NCBI GenBank assembly: GCA_023409265.1
Contig: JAEYHZ010000018.1
Span: forward strand, 8,788-72,787
DNA: 64,000 bases
Reading direction: 5' to 3'
DNA from: Bacillota bacterium
GTDB taxonomy: Bacteria > Bacillota > Clostridia > Acetivibrionales > DSM-1351
The position numbers and the translations under genes were made by a program. Positions 7,602 to 15,610 of this stretch are shown here, in pieces. The notes under the pieces are model-generated. The model was not told where the DNA came from. It made no database searches and saw nothing but the letters and a program-made list of their open reading frames with translations. The first letter of the stretch is position 1, and the number at the start of each line of letters is the position of its first letter.

Positions 7602-8711
7602 ATGGAAAAAAGAAGGTTTGGGAAGACGGGATTGGAAACGTCAATTCTTGGGTTTGGAGGCTTTCATTTGTTGGAGATACCTGTAGCCGAGGCGCAATAT
7701 CTACTTAACAGGTATCTTGATGCCGGAGGAAATTATATTGAAACTGCGGCCAGTTACGGAGATGGAGAGTCGGAACGTAAAATAGGATATTCCGTAGCTC
7801 ATAGACGAAGCGAATATATTCTTGCAACAAAGACCGGTGAAAGAACAAAGCAAAAATGTCTCCAGTCACTGGACAGAAGCCTGAGAAACTTGAAAACTGA
7901 TTTTATTGATCTCTTTATTATGCATGCTGTTGGCACAATGGAGGAGCTGGAGACTATACTGGGACCTGAAGGTGCACTTGAGGGAGCATTGCAGGCCAAA
8001 CAGGAGGGTAAAGTAAAGCATATCGGCATTTCCATGCACGGTCAACCCGATGTTTTGATCAGGGCTTTAAAGGAATATGATTTCGATGCTGTTATGACAA
8101 CAATAAATTATTATGACCGATTTAATTTTCCTGAAATAGAGGATGAACTTGTTCCCCTTGCTCTTGAAAAGGAAGCTGCGATCATTCTTATGAAGCCTGT
8201 AGGAGACGGTCTGCTTTACAAATCAACCCTTCCTGCCTTCAGGTATGCATTTACACAGCCGGCTTCAGTTATTGTAGCCGGTATCAATAACCGTGAAATG
8301 CTGGAAGGTGATTTAAACTATGCTGAATGGTTCGTCCCCATGTCCAGGGGCGAAATAGAGAGGCTTTACAGTGATGCTCCCGAACTGGGCAGCTATGTCT
8401 GCAGACAGTGCGGAAAATGCAGCTGTCCCGAAGGAATACCAATACAGGAAATCTTTAAGTACGAAGGTTATTTTGACAGACAGATGGCAGACGGTATTGT
8501 TACAAATGCAGCCGAATACGCGCTGAAGGAGAGATTGCGTTTCTGGTTCGGAAACAGGGAGCTGGCTGTTGAAAGATACGGGGCACTGGATGTAAAGGCA
8601 GATAAATGCAACAAATGCGGAAAATGCATTCCCGCCTGCCCATATGGCATTGATATCATAAGGAAACTGTCAATTGCAGACTATAAGCTGGCAGGTAAGG
8701 AGATTTACTAA
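7602..8711 (+). CDS. Aldo/keto reductase with C-terminal 4Fe-4S ferredoxin domain
   Basis: A 369-aa fusion of an AKR TIM barrel (about 1-270) with Cys clusters at the C-terminus: CRQCGKCSC and then CNKCGKCIPACP, the latter a classic 4Fe-4S motif. AKR signature parts are seen: NYIETAASYGDGESE with the catalytic Tyr (Glu in place of the common Asp of DTA), ILATKTG with the Lys, and LFIMHAV with the His. The substrate is unknown; such fusions are common in clostridia and likely use ferredoxin-type electron transfer. It lies 40 bp after fmnB, so it may be co-transcribed with it. A second protein of this type is encoded at 56491. Confidence 0.85.
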   Translation: MEKRRFGKTGLETSILGFGGFHLLEIPVAEAQYLLNRYLDAGGNYIETAASYGDGESERKIGYSVAHRRSEYILATKTGERTKQKCLQSLDRSLRNLKTDFIDLFIMHAVGTMEELETILGPEGALEGALQAKQEGKVKHIGISMHGQPDVLIRALKEYDFDAVMTTINYYDRFNFPEIEDELVPLALEKEAAIILMKPVGDGLLYKSTLPAFRYAFTQPASVIVAGINNREMLEGDLNYAEWFVPMSRGEIERLYSDAPELGSYVCRQCGKCSCPEGIPIQEIFKYEGYFDRQMADGIVTNAAEYALKERLRFWFGNRELAVERYGALDVKADKCNKCGKCIPACPYGIDIIRKLSIADYKLAGKEIY

Positions 8712-8860
8712 GCAAAAAAGTCTATAAACTTTTCATACGAAAAACCACTCTTTCTAATTTTGTGTCCAACAGGCGGCCGGATAACTGAACAGGTGTCTGG
8801 AGGCTGATATATGGCCCGGTTCAAAGTAACCAATTTCTGTAAACCGGCATATATTGGTAA

Positions 8861-8894
8861 GAGGATATTTCAAAGATATCTTGTTAATATCCTC
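8861..8894 (+). other. Hairpin upstream of the GH18/LysM gene
   Basis: Perfect 9-bp inverted repeat GAGGATATT / AATATCCTC (8861-8869 / 8886-8894) with a 16-nt loop that holds the small palindrome AGATATCT. It lies 15 nt before the ribosome binding site. There is no T-tract; a leader or operator role is possible. Confidence 0.4.
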
Positions 8895-8920
8895 AAGAAA
8901 AATAAGAAAGAGTGATTTTT

Positions 8921-10201
8921 TTGAGAATACACGTAGTACGACGAGGTGAAAGCATTTATTCAATAGCCCGGCAATATAACGTTTCACCGCAAAAAATTAT
9001 TTCAGATAACGAGCTCACAACCCCAAATCAGCTTGTAATAGGACAAACTTTGGTCATCCTCGAAGGTGAACGCAGGCATGTTGTTACATCGGGTCAGTCA
9101 TTATATTCTATAGCTGCCATCTACAGAGTCAGCGTCAATGAAATACTTGAAGCCAACCCACAAATTACAAATCCGTCACAAATTTCGGTGGGCCAGGTAA
9201 TTGTTATTCCCCCCAGAACCATCAATTTTGGTACAACGGAGGTAAATGGCTATACCTTCCCGAATATTAATATGGACGTACTTCGAAGAACTCTTCCTAA
9301 CTTAACCTACCTAAGCATTTTCAGCCATCAGGTCAGACCTGACGGCAGCCTGAGAACGATAAATGACGAACCCCTAATAAGGGCTGCAAGGGCTGCAAGA
9401 GTGGCTCCGCTTATGGTTATCACCAACCTTGGGGAAACCGGCGGCTTTGACAGTGATCTCGCACACACCATCCTTACCAACGAAACCGCTCAGAATAATC
9501 TGTTTGATAATATTATCAGGACTTTAAGGGAGAAAAATTACTTTGGTCTGGATATAGATTTTGAGTATATATACCCTTATGACAGAGAGAGCTATAATAA
9601 TTTCGTGCGAAGGGCTGTTAATACTCTGAGACCGCTTGGTTACACCATTACAACTGCTCTGGCACCAAAAACTTCTGCCGGGCAGGTGGGTAAGCTGTAT
9701 GAGGCTCATGATTATCCAGTCCATGGAGCTCTTGTGGACCATGTCATACTTATGACTTACGAGTGGGGGTTCACCTACAGCGCTCCTATGGCAGTTTCGC
9801 CTATTCCAGGAATAAGAAGAGTGCTTGAGTATGCAGTAACAGCCATACCCAGAGAAAAAATATTTATGGGTATTTCCAATTACGGTTATGATTGGACCCT
9901 CCCATACCAGCCGGGGACTGCAGCCAGAACAGTTACAAATACCGGGGCTGTCGATCTGGCAAGGAGAGAGGGTGCGGAAATTCAGTATGATTATGTTTCA
10001 CAGGCTCCTTTTTTCTACTACTATGATGACAATGGAAGACAGCATGTGGTATGGTTTGAGGACGCCAGAAGCATGCTTGCAAAATTTACACTTGCAAATG
10101 AGTTCAGGCTGGGAGGCCTAAGCTATTGGACCATAATGAGATACTTCCCTCAGAACTGGCTGGTCTTGAGTAACGTGTTTGACATCAGAAAATTATTATA
10201 A
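8921..10201 (+). CDS. sleL: Spore-type N-acetylglucosaminidase: two LysM domains plus GH18
   Basis: Resembles YaaH/SleL, spore enzymes that act on cortex peptidoglycan during germination. Seen: LysM 1 (about 2-46), LysM 2 (about 51-97), then a GH18 barrel with catalytic motif D211-I-D213-F-E215 (DxDxE), Glu215 being the proton donor. There is no signal peptide, as expected for a protein packaged in the mother cell. Length 426 aa agrees with the family. TTG 8921 is preferred over GTG 8912 because AGAGTGA (8909-8915) then sits at normal spacing; the alternative adds three residues. Monocistronic in appearance. The family is sure; the spore role is inferred from the family. Confidence 0.87.
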   Translation: MRIHVVRRGESIYSIARQYNVSPQKIISDNELTTPNQLVIGQTLVILEGERRHVVTSGQSLYSIAAIYRVSVNEILEANPQITNPSQISVGQVIVIPPRTINFGTTEVNGYTFPNINMDVLRRTLPNLTYLSIFSHQVRPDGSLRTINDEPLIRAARAARVAPLMVITNLGETGGFDSDLAHTILTNETAQNNLFDNIIRTLREKNYFGLDIDFEYIYPYDRESYNNFVRRAVNTLRPLGYTITTALAPKTSAGQVGKLYEAHDYPVHGALVDHVILMTYEWGFTYSAPMAVSPIPGIRRVLEYAVTAIPREKIFMGISNYGYDWTLPYQPGTAARTVTNTGAVDLARREGAEIQYDYVSQAPFFYYYDDNGRQHVVWFEDARSMLAKFTLANEFRLGGLSYWTIMRYFPQNWLVLSNVFDIRKLL

Positions 10202-10293
10202 ATTTTTCCTTTTCTCCATTCTTATTGACATTAGGGGTAGCATGTGTTATTGTCTGCTTTGGATAGTTTATATTATTCATAAATCGTGTGGGA

Positions 10294-10366
10294 ATCCCTG
10301 GTGATACAGGGATACACTGTTAATAGAACCCATTGTATTTTAGCATATGCTTAAGTGGATTCTATA
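10294..10366 (+). promoter_or_regulatory. Hairpin-rich leader of speA
   Basis: Within the 195-bp gap before speA: a perfect 7-bp hairpin ATCCCTG / CAGGGAT (10294-10300 / 10307-10313), then AATAGAACCCA (about 10322-10332), which can pair with TGGATTCTAT (about 10354-10363), enclosing TTTAGCATATGC. A TTGACA box is at 10225-10230 but no good -10 at the right distance was found. It may be a regulatory leader. Confidence 0.35.
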
Positions 10367-10396
10367 GAACTCTATTTGTAATGAAAGGATGGAGAC

Positions 10397-12316
10397 ATGA
10401 ATAAAGCAGAACTTTTAGGCAGATGGACCAAAGAAAAGTCCGAAGAACTTTACGGTATTAAAAACTGGGGTAACGGATATTTTTCTATTTCAGATAATGG
10501 GGAAGTGCTTGTAAACCCGTATAAAGATAATGAATCGGCTGCAGTCAGCCTTATGGATATTATTTCAGGCGTGCGTGAACGTGGACTTGATATGCCTGTA
10601 TTATTGCGTTTTGAAAACCTTCTGGATTCACAGATTTCTTTTTTGAACAACTCTTTTAATGAAGCCATGAAGAAGCTGAATTATAAGGGTGCATACAGAG
10701 GAGTCTACCCCATAAAGGTTAATCAGCAGCAGCAGGTAGTAGAGGAAGTGACCAGATTCGGACAACGCTATCACCATGGCCTTGAAGTGGGAAGCAAGGC
10801 TGAGTTGGTTGCGGCATTATCTGTAATGAAGGATAAGGAAGCATGTCTCATCTGCAATGGCTACAAGGATGAAGAATTCATCGACCTAGGCCTATATGCG
10901 GTAAAGATGGGCTTCAAGTGCTTCTTTGTTATTGAAATTCCCGGTGAACTTGAGATTGTAATGGAAAGGTCAAAGGCTTTAGGGATTAAACCCAATATAG
11001 GTATCAGAATAAAGCTCTCTGCAAAAGCAGGGGGGCATTGGACGGAATCAGGCGGTGACCGCAGCATTTTCGGTCTGAATATGTCACAGGTTATTGCCAT
11101 GGTTGATGAACTGAAGGAAAAGAACATGTTGGACTCCCTTAAGCTCCTTCACTACCATCTGGGATCACAGATTCCAAACATCAGAGATATCCGATCGGCA
11201 GTACTTGAAGCGGCGCGTGTGTATGCCGAGCTTGTAAAAGAAGGTGCTCCCATGGGATATCTGGATTTAGGCGGAGGTCTGGCAGTGGACTACGATGGTT
11301 CAAATACAAATTATACCTGCAGCCGCAACTATACTGTTGAGGAGTACTGCACTGACATTGTAGAGGCTGTAATGACCACACTGGATTCCAGTGAGGTGCC
11401 CCACCCTATAATTGTTACCGAATCCGGAAGAACAACTGTTGCATATTATTCTGTTCTTCTGTTTAATGTTCTGGATGTAGAAAAGTTTGAGGAGCACGAT
11501 ATCCCGGACAAGCTGGATGATAATACCTCGGAACAGATAAAGAACCTGTTTGACGTTAATAAGAATATTTCGCTGAAAAACATTCAGGAGTGCTACAATG
11601 ACGCGCTGTATTACCGCGATGAAATACGCGATATGTTCAAGCATGGAAGATTAAGCCTCAGAGAAAGGGCATTTTCCGAGAAAATATTCTGGAATACCAT
11701 AAACCAGATAGCCAAGGAAAAGAAGAAACTGAAAAATGCTCCACCGGATCTTGAAGATATTGAAAGTGCAATAGCAGACATATACTACTGCAACTTTTCG
11801 GTTTTCCAGTCCATACCTGACAGCTGGGCCATTGATCAGTTATTCCCCATAATGCCCTTGCACAGGCTGCTGGAATTGCCAAAGCGCAATGCGGTTATTG
11901 CCGATATTACCTGTGACTGTGACGGTAAGATAGATCACTTTATAGATCTGCATGATGTCAGAAACACATTGCCATTGCATGAGATGAAAAATGGAGACGA
12001 CTACTACCTGGGAGTATTCCTTGTGGGTGCTTATCAGGAAACCCTTGGAGATCTCCACAACCTTTTTGGGGATACCAATGTGGTAAGTGTCAGAATCAAT
12101 GGTGACGGTACCTATGATCTTGTCAAGGAAATACACGGTGACAGCGTATCGGATGTTTTGTCCTATGTTGAATTTGATCCGAAGGATATGTTGGTGAGCT
12201 TTCGTGAAAAAGCAGAGGATGCTATCCGTGACGGGCTTATAAGCGCAAGCGAAAGGCCGGAAATTATGAGAGCTTATGACAATGGTCTTCGTGGGTATAC
12301 CTACTACGAAAGATGA
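10397..12316 (+). CDS. speA: Biosynthetic arginine decarboxylase (PLP-dependent, SpeA family)
   Basis: Converts arginine to agmatine, the first step of polyamine synthesis. Seen: 639 aa, typical of the SpeA fold-III enzyme; PLP lysine K107 in YPIKVNQQ; GGHWTESGGDRSIFGL; DLGGGLAVDYDGS; ESGRTTVAYYSVLL; and the C-terminal VADITCDCDGKIDHF with the Cys that completes the partner active site. RBS AAAGGATGGAG precedes the ATG. Isolated as a single gene, ending at a strong bidirectional terminator. The carboxy(nor)spermidine dehydrogenase and decarboxylase at 41077-43572 would use putrescine made from its product; the agmatine-to-putrescine enzymes are not in this window. Confidence 0.95.
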   Translation: MNKAELLGRWTKEKSEELYGIKNWGNGYFSISDNGEVLVNPYKDNESAAVSLMDIISGVRERGLDMPVLLRFENLLDSQISFLNNSFNEAMKKLNYKGAYRGVYPIKVNQQQQVVEEVTRFGQRYHHGLEVGSKAELVAALSVMKDKEACLICNGYKDEEFIDLGLYAVKMGFKCFFVIEIPGELEIVMERSKALGIKPNIGIRIKLSAKAGGHWTESGGDRSIFGLNMSQVIAMVDELKEKNMLDSLKLLHYHLGSQIPNIRDIRSAVLEAARVYAELVKEGAPMGYLDLGGGLAVDYDGSNTNYTCSRNYTVEEYCTDIVEAVMTTLDSSEVPHPIIVTESGRTTVAYYSVLLFNVLDVEKFEEHDIPDKLDDNTSEQIKNLFDVNKNISLKNIQECYNDALYYRDEIRDMFKHGRLSLRERAFSEKIFWNTINQIAKEKKKLKNAPPDLEDIESAIADIYYCNFSVFQSIPDSWAIDQLFPIMPLHRLLELPKRNAVIADITCDCDGKIDHFIDLHDVRNTLPLHEMKNGDDYYLGVFLVGAYQETLGDLHNLFGDTNVVSVRINGDGTYDLVKEIHGDSVSDVLSYVEFDPKDMLVSFREKAEDAIRDGLISASERPEIMRAYDNGLRGYTYYER

Positions 12317-12378
12317 ACTGCTGCATATACAAAAGCTGTTGATTATATCTGACAGGGTTTGGATTTTACAGAAATGTA

Positions 12379-12416
12379 AAAGAGCTATGGGAAAATTCTC
12401 ACAGCTCTTTATTTTT
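12379..12416. terminator. Bidirectional terminator between speA and the DNRLRE gene
   Basis: AAAGAGCT (12379-12386) pairs with AGCTCTTT (12403-12410), with an inner GGGAA/TTCTC stem, followed by ATTTTTG. On the other strand the stem is followed by TTTAC, so it can serve both convergent genes. Confidence 0.85.
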
Positions 12417-12419
12417 GTA

Positions 12420-13787
12420 TCAAATTGCCCTTTTGTCTATTACTACAGCCTCATTATTCACTAAGGAAAGCTCCTTGACATTATCCTCGAGAGGCCTTGA
12501 CTGATTATTGCTTGTGATAAGAATATCTGTTTCATTAGGAGAACCTGACCAGGAGTTGCCTGTAATAGTTGCCGTACCTCCGTCAATACAAATTCCGTTT
12601 ATGGAGTCCCATATATTATTTTCGGTAACAACACCCCCTGAAAGTGAAAGCAGGCGGATTCCTGCGCCTAAAGCTGTTATTCTGTTCTTTTTAATCACAA
12701 AATTACCTGCACTCTCTCCTACGGTAGTTATGCCGTCCATGAGCCGGTTGAGGGTTGGTTTACCGCAGCCTGTCAAGTTACAGTTAACGATTTTTGCCGA
12801 ATTAGACATTATTCTGATCAATTCACTGGGCCGATAGGCTGTATTTGTTATCGATATTCCATCAAGGGTTACATTGGGAGCATTTATTATAAGTGGAAGG
12901 GAATCCGAATTTACTACAAACTCAGGATTTTCTACACCCAATAAAGTTATGCCCTCCTTGGCTATTACTATTGTACCGGCAACATCAAAGGTTCCCCGGA
13001 TATAAAGAGTACCTCCTGGTGATACTGCTGCAAGAGCTTCTTCAACAGTTCTCAACGGGCAGGTTGAGTTTCCCACTCCGCCTTCCGAACTGGAATCCAC
13101 ATATATATTTAGCGGGTCTACAGAGCTTTCGGCAGTTGCGTCAAATGCAGCCTTCAATTCAGTGTCCGTTCCGGCCTCATCTACGGGTGCAAAAGGCGGA
13201 ATACGGCCTTCCTTTTCAACAGGTAGTTCTTCTGTTTTGGCGGTATGAGGATATATGTCTGTGGTCTCAGAGTCAGGTATTGAGTAATTAAGTACAAGTT
13301 TCGGGAAAAACGCTGCCCATTCAATTTTGTCACTTCCAAACTGAACCATTGTATTTGGAACCGAATTTGTAAGTGCCAGGCAGTAGTTTGCGTTCAACCC
13401 GCTCAGCCAATCGTTGACAATACCGGTAATGTCGATTTGAACAGTTTTATAGAGATTCCCGGTAGTAATTTGGATTTCCGATTGTGTAGGGACCAGAGCC
13501 GGTGTTGTGGAGTATGTTACTTGGGAGGCTTCGAAGGCTTCTGCCATTTTACTCACCTGAACAGTGCTGGGTATGAGTTCTGGTTTGAGAAAAACTGACA
13601 GCTCCAAAACTGCATTTTCAACAGAGTTTGCTGAAACTGCAGCAAAGTCATATTTAAGCAGGCTTATGCAGGTTCCCAGGATGGTATCGGTTCCTGTATA
13701 CAGCAAAGGGTAATATGACAGATTGCTGTTAGGATAAGTGGATGCAACGAAAGTATTCTGGGTAGCGTTTAAAATTACGGTTGGCAT
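12420..13787 (-). CDS. DNRLRE domain plus right-handed beta-helix protein
   Basis: A 455-aa protein of unknown function. Residues about 1-170 match the DNRLRE type of beta-sandwich (start PTVILNATQNTFV, later QIDITGIVNDWLSG and LVLNYS). Residues about 225-455 look like a DUF1565/pectate-lyase-like parallel beta-helix: IYVDSSSEGGVGNSTC, GGTLYIRG, then repeated short strands with N, G and I/V. There is no signal peptide or membrane segment, so it is either intracellular, for example spore-associated, or secreted by another route. It is transcribed toward speA and diverges from the PadR gene. The RBS AAGGGATG lies before the ATG. No catalytic residues could be assigned. Confidence 0.7.
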   Translation of the reverse strand: MPTVILNATQNTFVASTYPNSNLSYYPLLYTGTDTILGTCISLLKYDFAAVSANSVENAVLELSVFLKPELIPSTVQVSKMAEAFEASQVTYSTTPALVPTQSEIQITTGNLYKTVQIDITGIVNDWLSGLNANYCLALTNSVPNTMVQFGSDKIEWAAFFPKLVLNYSIPDSETTDIYPHTAKTEELPVEKEGRIPPFAPVDEAGTDTELKAAFDATAESSVDPLNIYVDSSSEGGVGNSTCPLRTVEEALAAVSPGGTLYIRGTFDVAGTIVIAKEGITLLGVENPEFVVNSDSLPLIINAPNVTLDGISITNTAYRPSELIRIMSNSAKIVNCNLTGCGKPTLNRLMDGITTVGESAGNFVIKKNRITALGAGIRLLSLSGGVVTENNIWDSINGICIDGGTATITGNSWSGSPNETDILITSNNQSRPLEDNVKELSLVNNEAVVIDKRAI

Positions 13788-13916
13788 TAATCATCCCTTC
13801 TTTCAAATTTTTAATTAAAAGTAAGAATTCTATATTTAACATAATATTTTAATGATTGCATTAATGTTACACTAATTGTTAATCTTGCATATTATGTTAG
13901 ATTGACATAATTTAGT

Positions 13917-13945
13917 TTGACATAACTATATCAACTTGATATAAT
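13917..13945 (+). promoter_or_regulatory. Promoter of the padR operon
   Basis: A consensus promoter: TTGACA (13917-13922), 17-bp spacer, TATAAT (13940-13945). The spacer holds the first palindromic operator, so repressor binding would block RNA polymerase directly. Confidence 0.85.
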
Positions 13946-13973
13946 AATACTAGATCAAGTTGATATAGTTATG
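13921..13973. promoter_or_regulatory. Twin palindromic operator of the PadR-type regulator
   Basis: A perfect 20-bp inverted repeat (13921-13940 / 13954-13973) with a 13-bp spacer. Each arm is itself a palindrome: ATATCAAcTTGATAT centred at 13935, between -35 and -10, and ATCAAgTTGAT centred at 13959, between the -10 and the ribosome binding site. Two dimer sites flanking the start point suggest tight autorepression. Confidence 0.75.
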
Positions 13974-13983
13974 AGGTAAATTC

Positions 13984-14583
13984 ATGCCAAAGGAAAATAC
14001 AACCCTTTACATTATTTTAGGACTGCTGAATCATGAAGATTTAAGCGGTTATGATATTAAAAAAAGAATTGATACTATGATAAGCAGCTTCTGGGAGGTA
14101 GGATTCGGACAGATATACCCCACTCTTTCAAAGCTTGAAGCCCAAGGACTGGTTTTAAAGCGGATCAGTGAAACCTCAAACGGACCCGAAAAAAATCTTT
14201 ATTCCATTACCGAAGACGGAAAAGAAGCATTGATAGAATGGCTTAAGGTTCCGGAGCAAAAAGAGTACACAAAATACGAAATTTTAGTAAAGTTATTCTT
14301 CGGTAATCTGGCATCAAGCAAGGACAACCAAGACAGAATAGAGGCCTTTAAAGCCAGACAGCTGCAAAACCTGAATATGATGGAAATATTCAAAACCAAC
14401 CTGAAGAAAGTTCTCGACACCGATGATGATCATTTTTTCTACTACCTGACGGTACTTTTCGGAGAACATATTTACAGGGCTTATCTGGAGTGGTCTGAGC
14501 AGGCTTTACAATTGCTTGAAAGCAAATATCAAAACAAAAATCATGCCGGGGAGGAAGAAAAAGATGAAACGACAAAAGGTTAG
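13984..14583 (+). CDS. PadR-family transcriptional regulator
   Basis: A 199-aa DNA-binding protein with an N-terminal PadR winged helix (about 8-85: LYIILGLLNHEDLSGYDIKK, then WEVGFGQIYPTLSKLEAQGL) and a C-terminal helical dimerisation domain (about 95-180). PadR proteins usually repress until a ligand, often a phenolic or drug-like compound, binds. The promoter in front carries a twin palindrome that is the obvious autoregulatory site. The next gene starts 20 bp before this one stops, so the membrane Fe-S protein is probably under the same control. The ligand is unknown. Confidence 0.9.
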   Translation: MPKENTTLYIILGLLNHEDLSGYDIKKRIDTMISSFWEVGFGQIYPTLSKLEAQGLVLKRISETSNGPEKNLYSITEDGKEALIEWLKVPEQKEYTKYEILVKLFFGNLASSKDNQDRIEAFKARQLQNLNMMEIFKTNLKKVLDTDDDHFFYYLTVLFGEHIYRAYLEWSEQALQLLESKYQNKNHAGEEEKDETTKG

Positions 14584-15346
14584 AAACGCACTGCTCTTAA
14601 TTTCTGCATTACTGTTTCCAATAACAATTAATTATCAGTCACCCTATTTAATCATATCAGGCAGTTTTGAGGGCATCATTACAGGCAGCTTTCTACTATT
14701 TGCCAGCCTATTTGTCACTTCACTGTTTTTCGGAAGGGCCTTTTGCGGATGGCTGTGCCCTGCCGGCGGGATTCAGGAGTGCAGCGCCAGAGTCAATGAC
14801 AGGCCTGCAGGGAAGAAACAGAATATAATAAAATATGTCATATGGGTACCATGGGTTTTGACTATAGCTGCAGGCTTTTTTACCGCAGGCGGGATTAAAA
14901 AAATCGACCCGGTTTATCTGACGGATCATGGTATATCTGTATCTAATATATACGGCTACTTTATATATATACCGGTTACAGCGCTTATCCTGACAGTTTC
15001 ACTTGTTTTCGGAAGACGTTCCTTCTGTCATTCACTATGCTGGATGGCACCCTTTGTAATTGCAGGAAACAAAATAAAAAATAAACTGAAATACCCTTCA
15101 CTGCACCTTGAGGGGTGTGCTGAAAAATGCGTTGACTGTAAGCTCTGCAATAAAAACTGCCCAATGAGCCTTGATGTTAACAGTATGGTAAAACAGGGAA
15201 AAATGGATCACAATGAGTGTATATTATGTGGCCAATGTGAGAATTCATGCAAGAAAGATGCCATTTATATGGGTTTTAAGTCAAAATATAAAAATGGAAT
15301 CGCCATAAAAAGGGAAAATGGGGATATTAGTATGCACTCTAGATAG
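14564..15346 (+). CDS. NapH-like membrane 4Fe-4S protein
   Basis: A 260-aa membrane protein with about four helices and several cysteine clusters: GRAFCGWLCPAGG and GRRSFCHSLCW (the paired CxxxC sites of the NapH/NosR type), then two C-terminal 4Fe-4S motifs, CVDCKLCNKNCP and CILCGQCENSC. Such proteins pass electrons across or along the membrane, for example from quinol to a periplasmic or cytoplasmic acceptor. The start ATG 14564 follows GGGGAGG (14548-14554) at good spacing; a longer in-frame reading from 14516 lacks such a site. It overlaps the PadR gene by 20 bp. The partner is unknown; a terminator follows. Confidence 0.8.
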   Translation: MKRQKVRNALLLISALLFPITINYQSPYLIISGSFEGIITGSFLLFASLFVTSLFFGRAFCGWLCPAGGIQECSARVNDRPAGKKQNIIKYVIWVPWVLTIAAGFFTAGGIKKIDPVYLTDHGISVSNIYGYFIYIPVTALILTVSLVFGRRSFCHSLCWMAPFVIAGNKIKNKLKYPSLHLEGCAEKCVDCKLCNKNCPMSLDVNSMVKQGKMDHNECILCGQCENSCKKDAIYMGFKSKYKNGIAIKRENGDISMHSR

Positions 15347-15382
15347 GAGAGTAGGTCAGGGAGTATAATAAATTTTTTAAAA

Positions 15383-15419
15383 GGGATCGGGAAAAATTTT
15401 TCCGGTCCCGTTCTTTTTT
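15383..15419 (+). terminator. Rho-independent terminator after the NapH-like gene
   Basis: A long hairpin: GGGATCGG at 15383-15390 pairs with CCGGTCCC at about 15402-15409 through GAAAAA/TTTTTC, followed by a T-rich tract at 15411-15419. Confidence 0.88.
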
Positions 15420-15610
15420 ACTTTATGAAACTCCAAATAAAGTTTGAATGTTTACATAAATGCTATATTATTGTTAATAATGTGATAAATTCTTAGATTT
15501 TGTACCATACATAAACAAAACGTAACTTGATTTTTAGCCATGTATGCACTATCCTCTTAAAGTAATGATATATATTTCAACATAGTAATATAGAGGAGAG
15601 GCTGCTCAAT

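Noticed and set aside
12508..13291. Plus-strand frames opposite the DNRLRE gene
   Set aside because: They lack ribosome binding sites and domain features; the minus-strand protein has clear repeats and domains.
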